From Henriciella pelagia (GTDB lineage: Bacteria > Pseudomonadota > Alphaproteobacteria > Caulobacterales > Hyphomonadaceae), in assembly GCF_002088945.1 (NCBI RefSeq), contig NZ_NCSU01000011.1:248001-312000 (forward strand): a DNA stretch of 64,000 bases, given 5' to 3'. Of the stretch, positions 57,095-64,000 are shown piece by piece. The notes beneath the pieces are model-generated. The model did no database searches and was not told the DNA's origin. It worked only from the letters and a program-made list of their open reading frames with translations. Position 1 is the first letter of the stretch. Each line of letters begins with the position of its first letter. Made by a program: the position numbers and the translations under genes.

Positions 57095-58263
57095 TGGAAG
57101 TGTTAAGTCAGGGCCCGATTTTCCTGATCAGCCTGATTTTCATGATGGGCATTGTTGTTGTCGTTCATGAATACGGGCACTATCTGGCCGGCCGTTTCTA
57201 TGGCGCTGCAGCAGAATCCTTTTCGGTCGGCTTCGGCAAGCCGATCTTCGAGCGCAAGGACAAGCGCGGGACGCGCTGGCGCATAAACTGGATCCCGCTT
57301 GGCGGATTTGTGAAATTTGTGGGCGAGAGCCAGCTGCCCGGTGATGTCGGCAAGCTCGAGCAGGGCCCGGTTGGGAAACCGTTTCACGAAGTCGGCGTCT
57401 GGGGCCGTACGGTCATTGCCGCTGCCGGGCCTGTTGCGAACTTTCTTCTGGCATCGCTGATCTTTGCGCTCTTCTTCTGGTTCAACGGTACCTATGAGAC
57501 ACGCGTTGGTGTGGGAAACGTCGTTGAGGGCGGGGCCGCCTCTGAGGCCGGAATCGAGGCTGGCGATATCTTTGTGTCTCTCGACGGCAAGGAGATCACC
57601 GGTCCCGGGCAGTTGCAGATGATTGTGTCGATGTCGAGCGGCACCGCGCTTGACGCCATTGTGGAGCGAGGGGGCGAGACGGTGGAACTTACTGTGACGC
57701 CTCAGCGCCAGTTGCGTGAGAACAGTGTCGGCCAGATGCAGCAGCTCGGTACAATCGGAGTCTCCCTGCATCAGGTCTCCGACGAAGCCCACCATATTAC
57801 CTACAATCCTGTCGAAGCGATTGGCAAAGGCGGCGAGCAGACCTGGTCGACGCTGGTGATGACCACCGACATGATTGGCAGGATGATCACGGGCAAGGAG
57901 GCGCTGAGCTCCTTGAGCGGTCCGGTCGCCATCGGCGATGTCAGCCGCAGGATCGTCAACCAGACCATGGCAAATGAGAGAATCCCCTTCTGGCAACGGG
58001 TGGAGTCGCTGTTCTGGAGCATGATGACGATCTGCGCGGCGGTCTCTGTAGGAATCGGTTTCTTTAATTTACTTCCATTTCCTGTTCTCGATGGTGGCCA
58101 CATCGTTTTCAATTGCTATGAAGCCATAGTCGGAAAACCTCTTCCGGCGCGTATCCAGGAGGGTGCTCTGATGGCAGGAATGGTCTTATTGCTGGGAATG
58201 TTCGTGTTTATCACGTGGGGCGATGTACTGGAAACAGGACTGTTCAACCCCGCCCAAGGCTGA
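57091..58263 (+). CDS. rseP: Site-2 protease RseP
   Basis: 390 residues; intramembrane zinc protease that cleaves anti-sigma factors and signal-peptide remnants. The N-terminal HEYGH (His26, Glu27, His30) is the zinc site; a PDZ domain (about 140-220) follows and the C-terminal LDGGHIVF motif supplies the third ligand. Sits between dxr and bamA, the common order. Confidence 0.95.
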   Translation: MMEVLSQGPIFLISLIFMMGIVVVVHEYGHYLAGRFYGAAAESFSVGFGKPIFERKDKRGTRWRINWIPLGGFVKFVGESQLPGDVGKLEQGPVGKPFHEVGVWGRTVIAAAGPVANFLLASLIFALFFWFNGTYETRVGVGNVVEGGAASEAGIEAGDIFVSLDGKEITGPGQLQMIVSMSSGTALDAIVERGGETVELTVTPQRQLRENSVGQMQQLGTIGVSLHQVSDEAHHITYNPVEAIGKGGEQTWSTLVMTTDMIGRMITGKEALSSLSGPVAIGDVSRRIVNQTMANERIPFWQRVESLFWSMMTICAAVSVGIGFFNLLPFPVLDGGHIVFNCYEAIVGKPLPARIQEGALMAGMVLLLGMFVFITWGDVLETGLFNPAQG

Positions 58264-58297
58264 TAGCCGATCTTCAAAGTAAATCGAGAGTTCCCCA

Positions 58298-60868
58298 ATG
58301 CGATCAGTTTTCGCCGTGTCCATGATGAGTCTCGCTGCTGCCCTTGGTACGACCATGGCACCGGGCTCAGCACCAACCGCAAACGCACAGGATGTACAGC
58401 CCGGCGAAACCATTCGGTCCATCCTGGTCGAGGGTAATCAGCGTATCGAGGACCGCACGGTTCAGTCCTACCTCCTCGTCGAGCCGGGCGATCCGTTTGA
58501 TTCCGAGCGCATTGATCTGTCGCTCAAAACTCTGTTTGCGACGGGACTGTTTGCCGATGCGTCCTTCGAAAAGTCCGGGCCGGACCTGATCGTCCGCGTT
58601 GTGGAAAACCCGATCATCAACCGGGTGATCTTCGAAGGAAACAGGGCGCTGGACGACGACAAGCTGCGCGAGGAAATCCAGGTCGCGCCGCGCGGGATCT
58701 TTACCGCAGCGCGCGTGCAGGCGGACGTTCAGCGCATTCTGGAGCTTTATCGTCAGTCTGGCCGGTTCGCCGTGACGGTCGAGCCACAATACAAGCCGCT
58801 TGAACAGAACCGTGTTGACCTCGTTTTCGTCATGAATGAGGGGCCGGTCACCGGCGTGCGGGCCATTAACTTCATCGGCAATGAAGAGTATTCGGATCGC
58901 CGTCTGCGCAGCGAGATCGTCACCCGCCAGTCACGCTGGTGGCGTTTCTTCAGCTCAAACGACAATTATGATCCGGGCCGTCTGGAATATGACCGCGAAT
59001 TGTTGCGCCAGTTTTACCAGAACAACGGTTATTACGACTTTCGTGTTGTTTCGGCCGTAGCTGACCTGACGCCGGACCAGGAAGATTTCTACATCACCTA
59101 TACGGTTGAAGAAGGCGATCAGTACAATCTCGGTGAGATCAAGGTCGAGACGGAACTCGACAAGCTAAACGCCGATGCCCTGCGCGGGGCGCTGTCGATG
59201 CAGACGGGCGACCTTTTTCGTGGTGACCGGATTGAGAACGCGATTGATACGCTGACCTACGCCGCAGGTATTGCAGGTTACGCGTTTGTCGACATTACAC
59301 CGGACCTGCGACCCGATCCCGAAACCAACACCGTCGATGTGACGTTCGCCATTGATGAAGGGCCGCGGGTCTATATCGAACGGATCAATATTGTCGGCAA
59401 TACCCGCACGCTAGACCGGGTTATCCGCCGAGAGCTGCGTGTCTCTGAGGGCGACGCCTTCAACCGGGTCCTTCTCGATCGCTCGCGTAACCGCGTGCGT
59501 GCGCTTGGCTACTTCAAGAACGTAGAGATCACAGAGAATCCGGGGTCTAAGTCGGACCGGACGGTCGTGGACATTGCTGTCGAGGAGCAGCCGACAGGTG
59601 AGCTGTCATTTGCGGCCGGCTATTCTTCGGTCGACGCCTTCCTTTTCGATGTCAGCGTTTCGGAACGTAACCTGCGTGGGCGTGGCCAGTCGGTCGTGGC
59701 GCGCGTATCGGCGTCACAACGCCAGCAATATGTCGACCTGCGCTTCCGCGAACCGCGCTTCCTTGACCGGAACCTTGCAGCCGGCATCGACCTTTTCTCA
59801 TCGCGCTCGGACTTTGGCGATATCGGTCTCGGCGGCTTTACGTCGGACACGATCGGTGCCGGCGTGAACCTTGGCTTCCCCCTGACCGAAAACACAAATC
59901 TCGGCCTGCGTTACCGCCTGCAGTCTGACAAGCTTGACCTTAATCTGGGAGAGGTCGTGATCAATCCGGATGGCACTCGGACGTTGGTTACGATCACGGA
60001 TGATAACAACACACCAGATGACCCGACTGACGACTTCACCTATCAGCGCGTCGCCTTTCCAAGCGATACTGATCTTCCTGCCGACGCTATGGTTGTCGAG
60101 TCCTGTTCGCCGCTCTACGTGGGCCGTGACTTCGCAGCGTGTCGCCAGGAACGGTCTGAAATTTCTTCAATTCTCGGCTACACATTCAACTGGGATCGCC
60201 GAAACGACCCGATCGAGCCAACAGGTGGGTTTGACATGTCGTTTAGCCAGGACGTGGCGGGCCTCGGCGGGGACGTCCAGTATCTTCGTACAGAGGCGTC
60301 AGCTGCGACCTATAAGGGCATCTTCAAGGGCGTGCGCGCCAGTGTCCGCTTGTCAGGTGGATACATCATGCCTTTTGAAGAAGAGGATGGCATCCGCATC
60401 AACAATCGCTTCTTCCGCGGCGGCAGCTCGTTCAGGGGCTTTGACGTTGCTGGTCTCGGGCCGCGCGAAATTTACAGGACCGTCGATTCCGAAGGCAATA
60501 CGGTGCGCCTCAGAAGGGGCAGGTCGCTGGGGGGCAAGGCCTATTACCAAGGTACAGCGGAACTGACTTTGCCGAATTTCCTGCCCGAGGAATATGGTAT
60601 TGATACCGCACTGTTTGTGGAGGCAGGTTCAGTCGGCATGCTTGATGATATTGACGTCAGAACACCGACAGCGACGTACAACCCCAGCGATGGAACCGCT
60701 ACCTCGCAATTGTACAAATATGGCATGGGGCTTCGTGCCTCAGCAGGTCTTTCAGTGGGCTGGGACTCACCGTTCGGACCCATCCGGTTCGACTTCTCTC
60801 ACATTCTCCGCAAGGAGGAATACGACAGAACTGAAACCTTCCGGTTCAGCACGTCGACACGATTCTAA
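58298..60868 (+). CDS. bamA: Outer-membrane assembly protein BamA
   Basis: 856 residues. A signal peptide (cleavage near residue 30, after PTANA) precedes five POTRA domains (to about 435) and a 16-strand beta-barrel with the conserved loop-6 motif SFRGFD. The final residue is Phe, as required for barrel recognition. Inserts outer-membrane proteins, with Skp encoded next door. Confidence 0.96.
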   Translation: MRSVFAVSMMSLAAALGTTMAPGSAPTANAQDVQPGETIRSILVEGNQRIEDRTVQSYLLVEPGDPFDSERIDLSLKTLFATGLFADASFEKSGPDLIVRVVENPIINRVIFEGNRALDDDKLREEIQVAPRGIFTAARVQADVQRILELYRQSGRFAVTVEPQYKPLEQNRVDLVFVMNEGPVTGVRAINFIGNEEYSDRRLRSEIVTRQSRWWRFFSSNDNYDPGRLEYDRELLRQFYQNNGYYDFRVVSAVADLTPDQEDFYITYTVEEGDQYNLGEIKVETELDKLNADALRGALSMQTGDLFRGDRIENAIDTLTYAAGIAGYAFVDITPDLRPDPETNTVDVTFAIDEGPRVYIERINIVGNTRTLDRVIRRELRVSEGDAFNRVLLDRSRNRVRALGYFKNVEITENPGSKSDRTVVDIAVEEQPTGELSFAAGYSSVDAFLFDVSVSERNLRGRGQSVVARVSASQRQQYVDLRFREPRFLDRNLAAGIDLFSSRSDFGDIGLGGFTSDTIGAGVNLGFPLTENTNLGLRYRLQSDKLDLNLGEVVINPDGTRTLVTITDDNNTPDDPTDDFTYQRVAFPSDTDLPADAMVVESCSPLYVGRDFAACRQERSEISSILGYTFNWDRRNDPIEPTGGFDMSFSQDVAGLGGDVQYLRTEASAATYKGIFKGVRASVRLSGGYIMPFEEEDGIRINNRFFRGGSSFRGFDVAGLGPREIYRTVDSEGNTVRLRRGRSLGGKAYYQGTAELTLPNFLPEEYGIDTALFVEAGSVGMLDDIDVRTPTATYNPSDGTATSQLYKYGMGLRASAGLSVGWDSPFGPIRFDFSHILRKEEYDRTETFRFSTSTRF

Positions 60869-60886
60869 AGTTCTCAGGAGGAACGA

Positions 60887-61480
60887 ATGAAACTCTTCAA
60901 AGCCGCTCTGGCTTCACTAGCGATGCTCATTTCGGGTGCCACGGTGGCAGCGCCGCTTGCAGCCGCACAAGGCTCGACCGTGGTCGTCATCGATCAGGCA
61001 CGCATCATGCGGGACAGTGCCGGTGGCAAGGATATCATCACAAAGGTCAATGGTATCGAAACCACCATGCAGAATGAACTGAAGCCAACCGCTGACAGCC
61101 TCGCAACCGAAGGCCAGGCTCTTGAAGCCAAGACGGCGAACATGACCATGGAAGCGATCAGCGCCGATGCCGCGCTGCGTGCAGAGGTCGAGGCCTATGC
61201 CCGCAAGGCACAGGACTTCAACCGCAAGCGCCAGATTGCCTCTGCGGAACTCCAGGCAACCGAGCGTAAGGCATGGAGTGATTTCTTCACGGCCATGCAG
61301 CCAGTCCTGCAGGAAGTGGTTGCTGAGAAAGGTGCTGACATCATGCTTGACCGTTCCGACGCCGTCTGGGCCGGTAGCGCTGTCGATGCGACTGATCTCG
61401 TCATCTCGAAAATGAATGCGAAGCTGCCGACTGTAAACGTTGTTCGCCAGAAGCTGCCGACCCAACCGCAACAGCAGTAG
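60887..61480 (+). CDS. skp: OmpH/Skp family periplasmic chaperone
   Basis: 197 residues with a signal peptide (cut after about AAPLAAAQ), then a short beta segment VVVIDQARIMRDS and long coiled-coil arms rich in Ala, Glu, Lys and Gln. The length and layout fit Skp, which holds unfolded outer-membrane proteins before BamA. The C-terminus is a Gln-rich end (TQPQQQ). Confidence 0.92.
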   Translation: MKLFKAALASLAMLISGATVAAPLAAAQGSTVVVIDQARIMRDSAGGKDIITKVNGIETTMQNELKPTADSLATEGQALEAKTANMTMEAISADAALRAEVEAYARKAQDFNRKRQIASAELQATERKAWSDFFTAMQPVLQEVVAEKGADIMLDRSDAVWAGSAVDATDLVISKMNAKLPTVNVVRQKLPTQPQQQ

Positions 61481-61486
61481 TCGGAA

Positions 61487-62500
61487 ATGGCGGTTGATAG
61501 CCGGTTTTACGAGCATCTCGGTCCGGTCTCGCTCAGCGAGATCGTTACACTTACCGGCGCAAGCTATTCAGGAAACGGCGTTGTCCAGATCATGGATGTC
61601 GCCGCTTCTCGTTCGGCGGGCCGAGGCGAAGTCTGCTATTATGAGGGCACAAAGCCGCCAGCACCGGGGGATATAAACCCGGAGGCGTCGGCTTGTTTCG
61701 TCACACAGAAATTTGCTGATGCGTTGCCAGAGAGCGTCGCGGCCCTCATCGTCGCGTTGCCAAGGTATGCGCACTATATCGCGTCGAGAAGCCTCGTGCG
61801 GTATCGCAACTGGTCAGAGCAGGCCGGACAGACGGAACCGACCAATGTCCACGAGTCAGCGAAGGTTTCGCCGGGCGCTGTGATTGGCGCAGGGGCGGCG
61901 ATTGGTGACCGGACTATCATTGGTCCGAACGCTGTGATTGGCCCCGGTGTCCAGATTGGCCGCGACTGCGAGATTGGAGCGAATGCCAGTATCCAGAGTG
62001 CACTGATCGGGAATTATGTGAAGGTCTATTCGGGTGCCCGGATTGGCGAGAGCGGCTTTGGCGTGATGCCCGGACCGGATGGCGCGACCGACGCGCCGCA
62101 ATTTGGCCGCGTCATTCTTCAGGACCATGTGACGGTAGGGTCCAATTCCTGTGTCGACAGGGGAGCATTTGACGACACCATCATTGGTGAGCACACCAAG
62201 ATCGATAATCTGTGCCAGATTGCGCACAATGTCGTTGTTGGGCGCAATGTTCTCATGGCTTCGTTTGCGGGCATTTCCGGGACCGTCACCATTGGTGATG
62301 GCGTCATGCTCGGTGGCCGGGTGGGTATCGCCGATCATGTCCAAGTTGGCGACGGCGCACAGATTGCGGCCTCAGCGGGCGTATTTCGCGAGATTCCAGC
62401 AGGTGAAACCTGGGGCGGTACGCCTGCCAAGCCGTTGCGCCAGTGGATGAAGGAAATTGCCTGGATCAACAGGCAGGTAGAGTCAGGTAAGAAGAAGTGA
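61487..62500 (+). CDS. lpxD: UDP-3-O-acylglucosamine N-acyltransferase
   Basis: 337 residues. Left-handed beta-helix acyltransferase that adds the second amide-linked acyl chain of lipid A. It has an N-terminal uridine-binding domain, then hexapeptide repeats including IGANASIQSALIGN, and the catalytic His247 in the QIAHNVVVG block. Its stop overlaps the lpxA GTG by four bases, leaving no room for fabZ. Confidence 0.95.
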   Translation: MAVDSRFYEHLGPVSLSEIVTLTGASYSGNGVVQIMDVAASRSAGRGEVCYYEGTKPPAPGDINPEASACFVTQKFADALPESVAALIVALPRYAHYIASRSLVRYRNWSEQAGQTEPTNVHESAKVSPGAVIGAGAAIGDRTIIGPNAVIGPGVQIGRDCEIGANASIQSALIGNYVKVYSGARIGESGFGVMPGPDGATDAPQFGRVILQDHVTVGSNSCVDRGAFDDTIIGEHTKIDNLCQIAHNVVVGRNVLMASFAGISGTVTIGDGVMLGGRVGIADHVQVGDGAQIAASAGVFREIPAGETWGGTPAKPLRQWMKEIAWINRQVESGKKK

Positions 62501-63291
62501 CGAGTGTAAACATTCATCCGACCGCTATCGTTGAGGACGGCGCCGAGCTGGGCGAAGGCGTCAGCATTGGCGCGTTTGCATATGTCGGAAGCGAGGTGAA
62601 GCTTGGTGATGGAAGCAAGATCCATCAGCGGGCCACTGTCATTGGCCGGTCGGAACTGGGAGCGAAGGTCGAAGTGTATCCGGGCGCCTCTATCGGGTGT
62701 GCGCCGCAGATACTCGGCTTCAAGGATGATGGAACGTCCAGGCTAACCATCGGATCGGGGACCATCTTGCGAGAAAACGTCACCATTCACGGCGGCTCTC
62801 CGACGCATGGTGGCCTGACTTCCGTCGGCGACGACTGCCTGCTCATGGTGGGCGCGCATGTGGCGCATGATTGCCATGTCGGCAATAAATGCGTCTTCGC
62901 CAATGGGGTTCAGATCGGTGGCCATATTATCGTTGGTGACCAGGTCTGGATGGGCGGGCTCGCCGCAGTGCATCAGTTCTGCCGGATCGGTCGCCACGCA
63001 TTTGTTGGCGGTGGTGCCATCGTTGTTGCAGATATCATTCCCTACGGCTCTGTAATCGGGAACCACGCTCATCTGGCCGGGCTCAACATTGTCGGCATGA
63101 AACGCCGGGGGTTCAGCCGCAAGTCCATTCACGACCTGCGGGCGGCCTATCGCATGCTGTTCGCGAAGGAAGGCACCTTCAGCGAACGTGTGGCGGATGC
63201 TGAGGAAACCTATGGGGACTGTCCGGAGCTGGTCGAGATCATCGAGTTCATAAAAGCCGGCAAGAGCCGGGCGCTGTGTCTGCCGGAGTAG
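62497..63291 (+). CDS. lpxA: UDP-N-acetylglucosamine acyltransferase
   Basis: 264 residues. First enzyme of lipid A synthesis, a trimeric left-handed beta-helix. The catalytic His124 is in GAHVAHDC, and the Gly residues at 171-173 (VGGGAIVV) match the hydrocarbon ruler that selects medium or long hydroxyacyl chains. The start is GTG 62497. If the GnnA/GnnB-like pair is functional, LpxA should accept UDP-GlcNAc3N and form an amide at C3. Confidence 0.95.
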   Translation: MTSVNIHPTAIVEDGAELGEGVSIGAFAYVGSEVKLGDGSKIHQRATVIGRSELGAKVEVYPGASIGCAPQILGFKDDGTSRLTIGSGTILRENVTIHGGSPTHGGLTSVGDDCLLMVGAHVAHDCHVGNKCVFANGVQIGGHIIVGDQVWMGGLAAVHQFCRIGRHAFVGGGAIVVADIIPYGSVIGNHAHLAGLNIVGMKRRGFSRKSIHDLRAAYRMLFAKEGTFSERVADAEETYGDCPELVEIIEFIKAGKSRALCLPE

Positions 63292-63299
63292 TCTGAAGC

Positions 63300-64000
63300 A
63301 TGCCCAAACTTGGTATTATTGCCGGGCTGGGAGACTTGCCGGTCAGCATTGCTGAAGCGCGGACGGCCGGTGGTGATGAGGTCTATGTCGCTAGACTGGC
63401 AGGTTTTGAAGAGAAGCAGCTCGAATCCTATGCCGGAACAACTGTCGGGATTGGTCAGATCGGCAGGCTTATCAAGACATTCAAGGCGGAACGCTGCGAA
63501 GAAGTGGTGTTCGCCGGGATCGTCAAACGCCCGAACTTTTCGGATATCAAGCTGGACCTTCGCGGCGCAAAATTGTTGCCTCGTGTGCTCAAGGCTGCGC
63601 GCAATGGTGATGATGCTTTGCTGCGTGTCATCGTTGAAGAACTGGAGTCCGAAGGGTTCAAAGTTATCGCTGCCGAAGACGCCGCTTCCGACCTCAAGGC
63701 CGGCGCGGGTGTTCTGTTCGGTCCGGCGCCGTCCGAAGAGGCGATAGCGGACATGAAGAAGGCGGCGAAGATTGCAGGTGAGATCGGCCGCCTGGACATC
63801 GGGCAGGGCGCTGTCGTGTGCGATGGCCTCATCCTGGCCGTCGAGGCTCAGGAAGGTACCGACAGGATGCTGGAGCGGGTTGCCGGTCTTGAGCCAGAAA
63901 TTAGGGGTAGGAGAGGCAAGGCCAAGGGTGTTCTGGTCAAACGTCCAAAACCAATCCAGGAGCGGCGCATAGATCTGCCGACAATCGGTCCGGACACTGT
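63300..64000 (+). CDS. lpxI: UDP-2,3-diacylglucosamine diphosphatase LpxI (partial, runs off the window)
   Basis: The first 233 residues are present with no stop codon before the window end. They start MPKLGIIAGLGDLPVSIAEA and include VVFAGIVKRPNFSDIKLDL, the segment LDIGQGAVV and the diagnostic EGTDRMLERV. LpxI replaces LpxH in alphaproteobacteria, splitting the pyrophosphate of UDP-2,3-diacylglucosamine by an attack on the other phosphate. It starts 8 bases after lpxA. Confidence 0.92.
   Translation, partial: MPKLGIIAGLGDLPVSIAEARTAGGDEVYVARLAGFEEKQLESYAGTTVGIGQIGRLIKTFKAERCEEVVFAGIVKRPNFSDIKLDLRGAKLLPRVLKAARNGDDALLRVIVEELESEGFKVIAAEDAASDLKAGAGVLFGPAPSEEAIADMKKAAKIAGEIGRLDIGQGAVVCDGLILAVEAQEGTDRMLERVAGLEPEIRGRRGKAKGVLVKRPKPIQERRIDLPTIGPDT

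Overview
The window is a dense stretch of bacterial chromosome that looks like core genome of an alphaproteobacterium. I see no rRNA, CRISPR array, insertion sequence, prophage or integrase. By eye the DNA is moderately GC-rich with uniform codon use. Markers of the group are a NuoE with a C-terminal helix-hairpin-helix extension, an NDUFS4-type complex I subunit, DUF2842 and DUF1467 proteins, a double cold-shock-domain protein followed by a DUF192 protein, a short ProS, a type III pantothenate kinase, RNase J, class I PhaC and LpxI. The gene order suggests Caulobacterales/Hyphomonadales (a Hyphomonas-like genus). That placement is inferred, not computed.

Layout. 90-2168: a Gfo/Idh/MocA oxidoreductase and DegT aminotransferase pair resembling GnnA/GnnB (3-amino UDP-GlcNAc for lipid A). 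2191-5752: NAD synthetase, a glutamyl-tRNA synthetase and a convergent LOG-family protein. 5844-10910: an Atm1-type ABC exporter, a phosphatidylserine-decarboxylase-like protein without the pyruvoyl-forming serine, a DUF2842 membrane protein, haem A synthase and an unrecognised lipoprotein. 10947-13036: rplM-rpsI, a terminator, and argC. 12994-21024: a PHA synthase with a long basic tail, a small lipoprotein, a class I aminotransferase, hom, glpX and recJ. 21102-24726: four tRNA genes (Glu, Pro, Arg, Phe) interleaved with a cold-shock protein, a DUF192 protein, a hot-dog thioesterase, an NDUFS4 homologue and a sphingosine-phosphate-lyase-like PLP enzyme.

24921-40257 is a complete 14-gene respiratory complex I operon (nuoA to nuoN) with one extra small membrane-protein gene between nuoF and nuoG. 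It runs on with tight or overlapping junctions into birA, coaX, rnj, mce, a DUF1467 gene, proS, lolC, lolD and dnaE (to 50997). 51136-63291 is the rpsB-tsf-pyrH-frr-uppS-cdsA-dxr-rseP-bamA-skp-lpxD-lpxA run, which couples translation genes to envelope biogenesis. It ends in an lpxI that leaves the window at 64000. fabZ, usually found between lpxD and lpxA, is absent.

How the genes work together: the right end makes isoprenoid carriers, phospholipid precursor, outer-membrane proteins and lipid A. LolCD in the middle sends lipoproteins to the outer membrane. The GnnA/GnnB-like pair at the left end may supply the diamino sugar precursor used by LpxA at the right end. Complex I, haem A synthase and the Atm1-type exporter serve aerobic respiration and Fe-S or thiol homeostasis. 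No gene-free stretch exceeds 300 bases. The longest gene-free gap is the 194-base region before nuoA. The most unusual features are the Psd-like protein lacking its catalytic serine, the histone-H1-like tail of PhaC, the extra gene inside the nuo operon, and the loss of fabZ from the lpx cluster.
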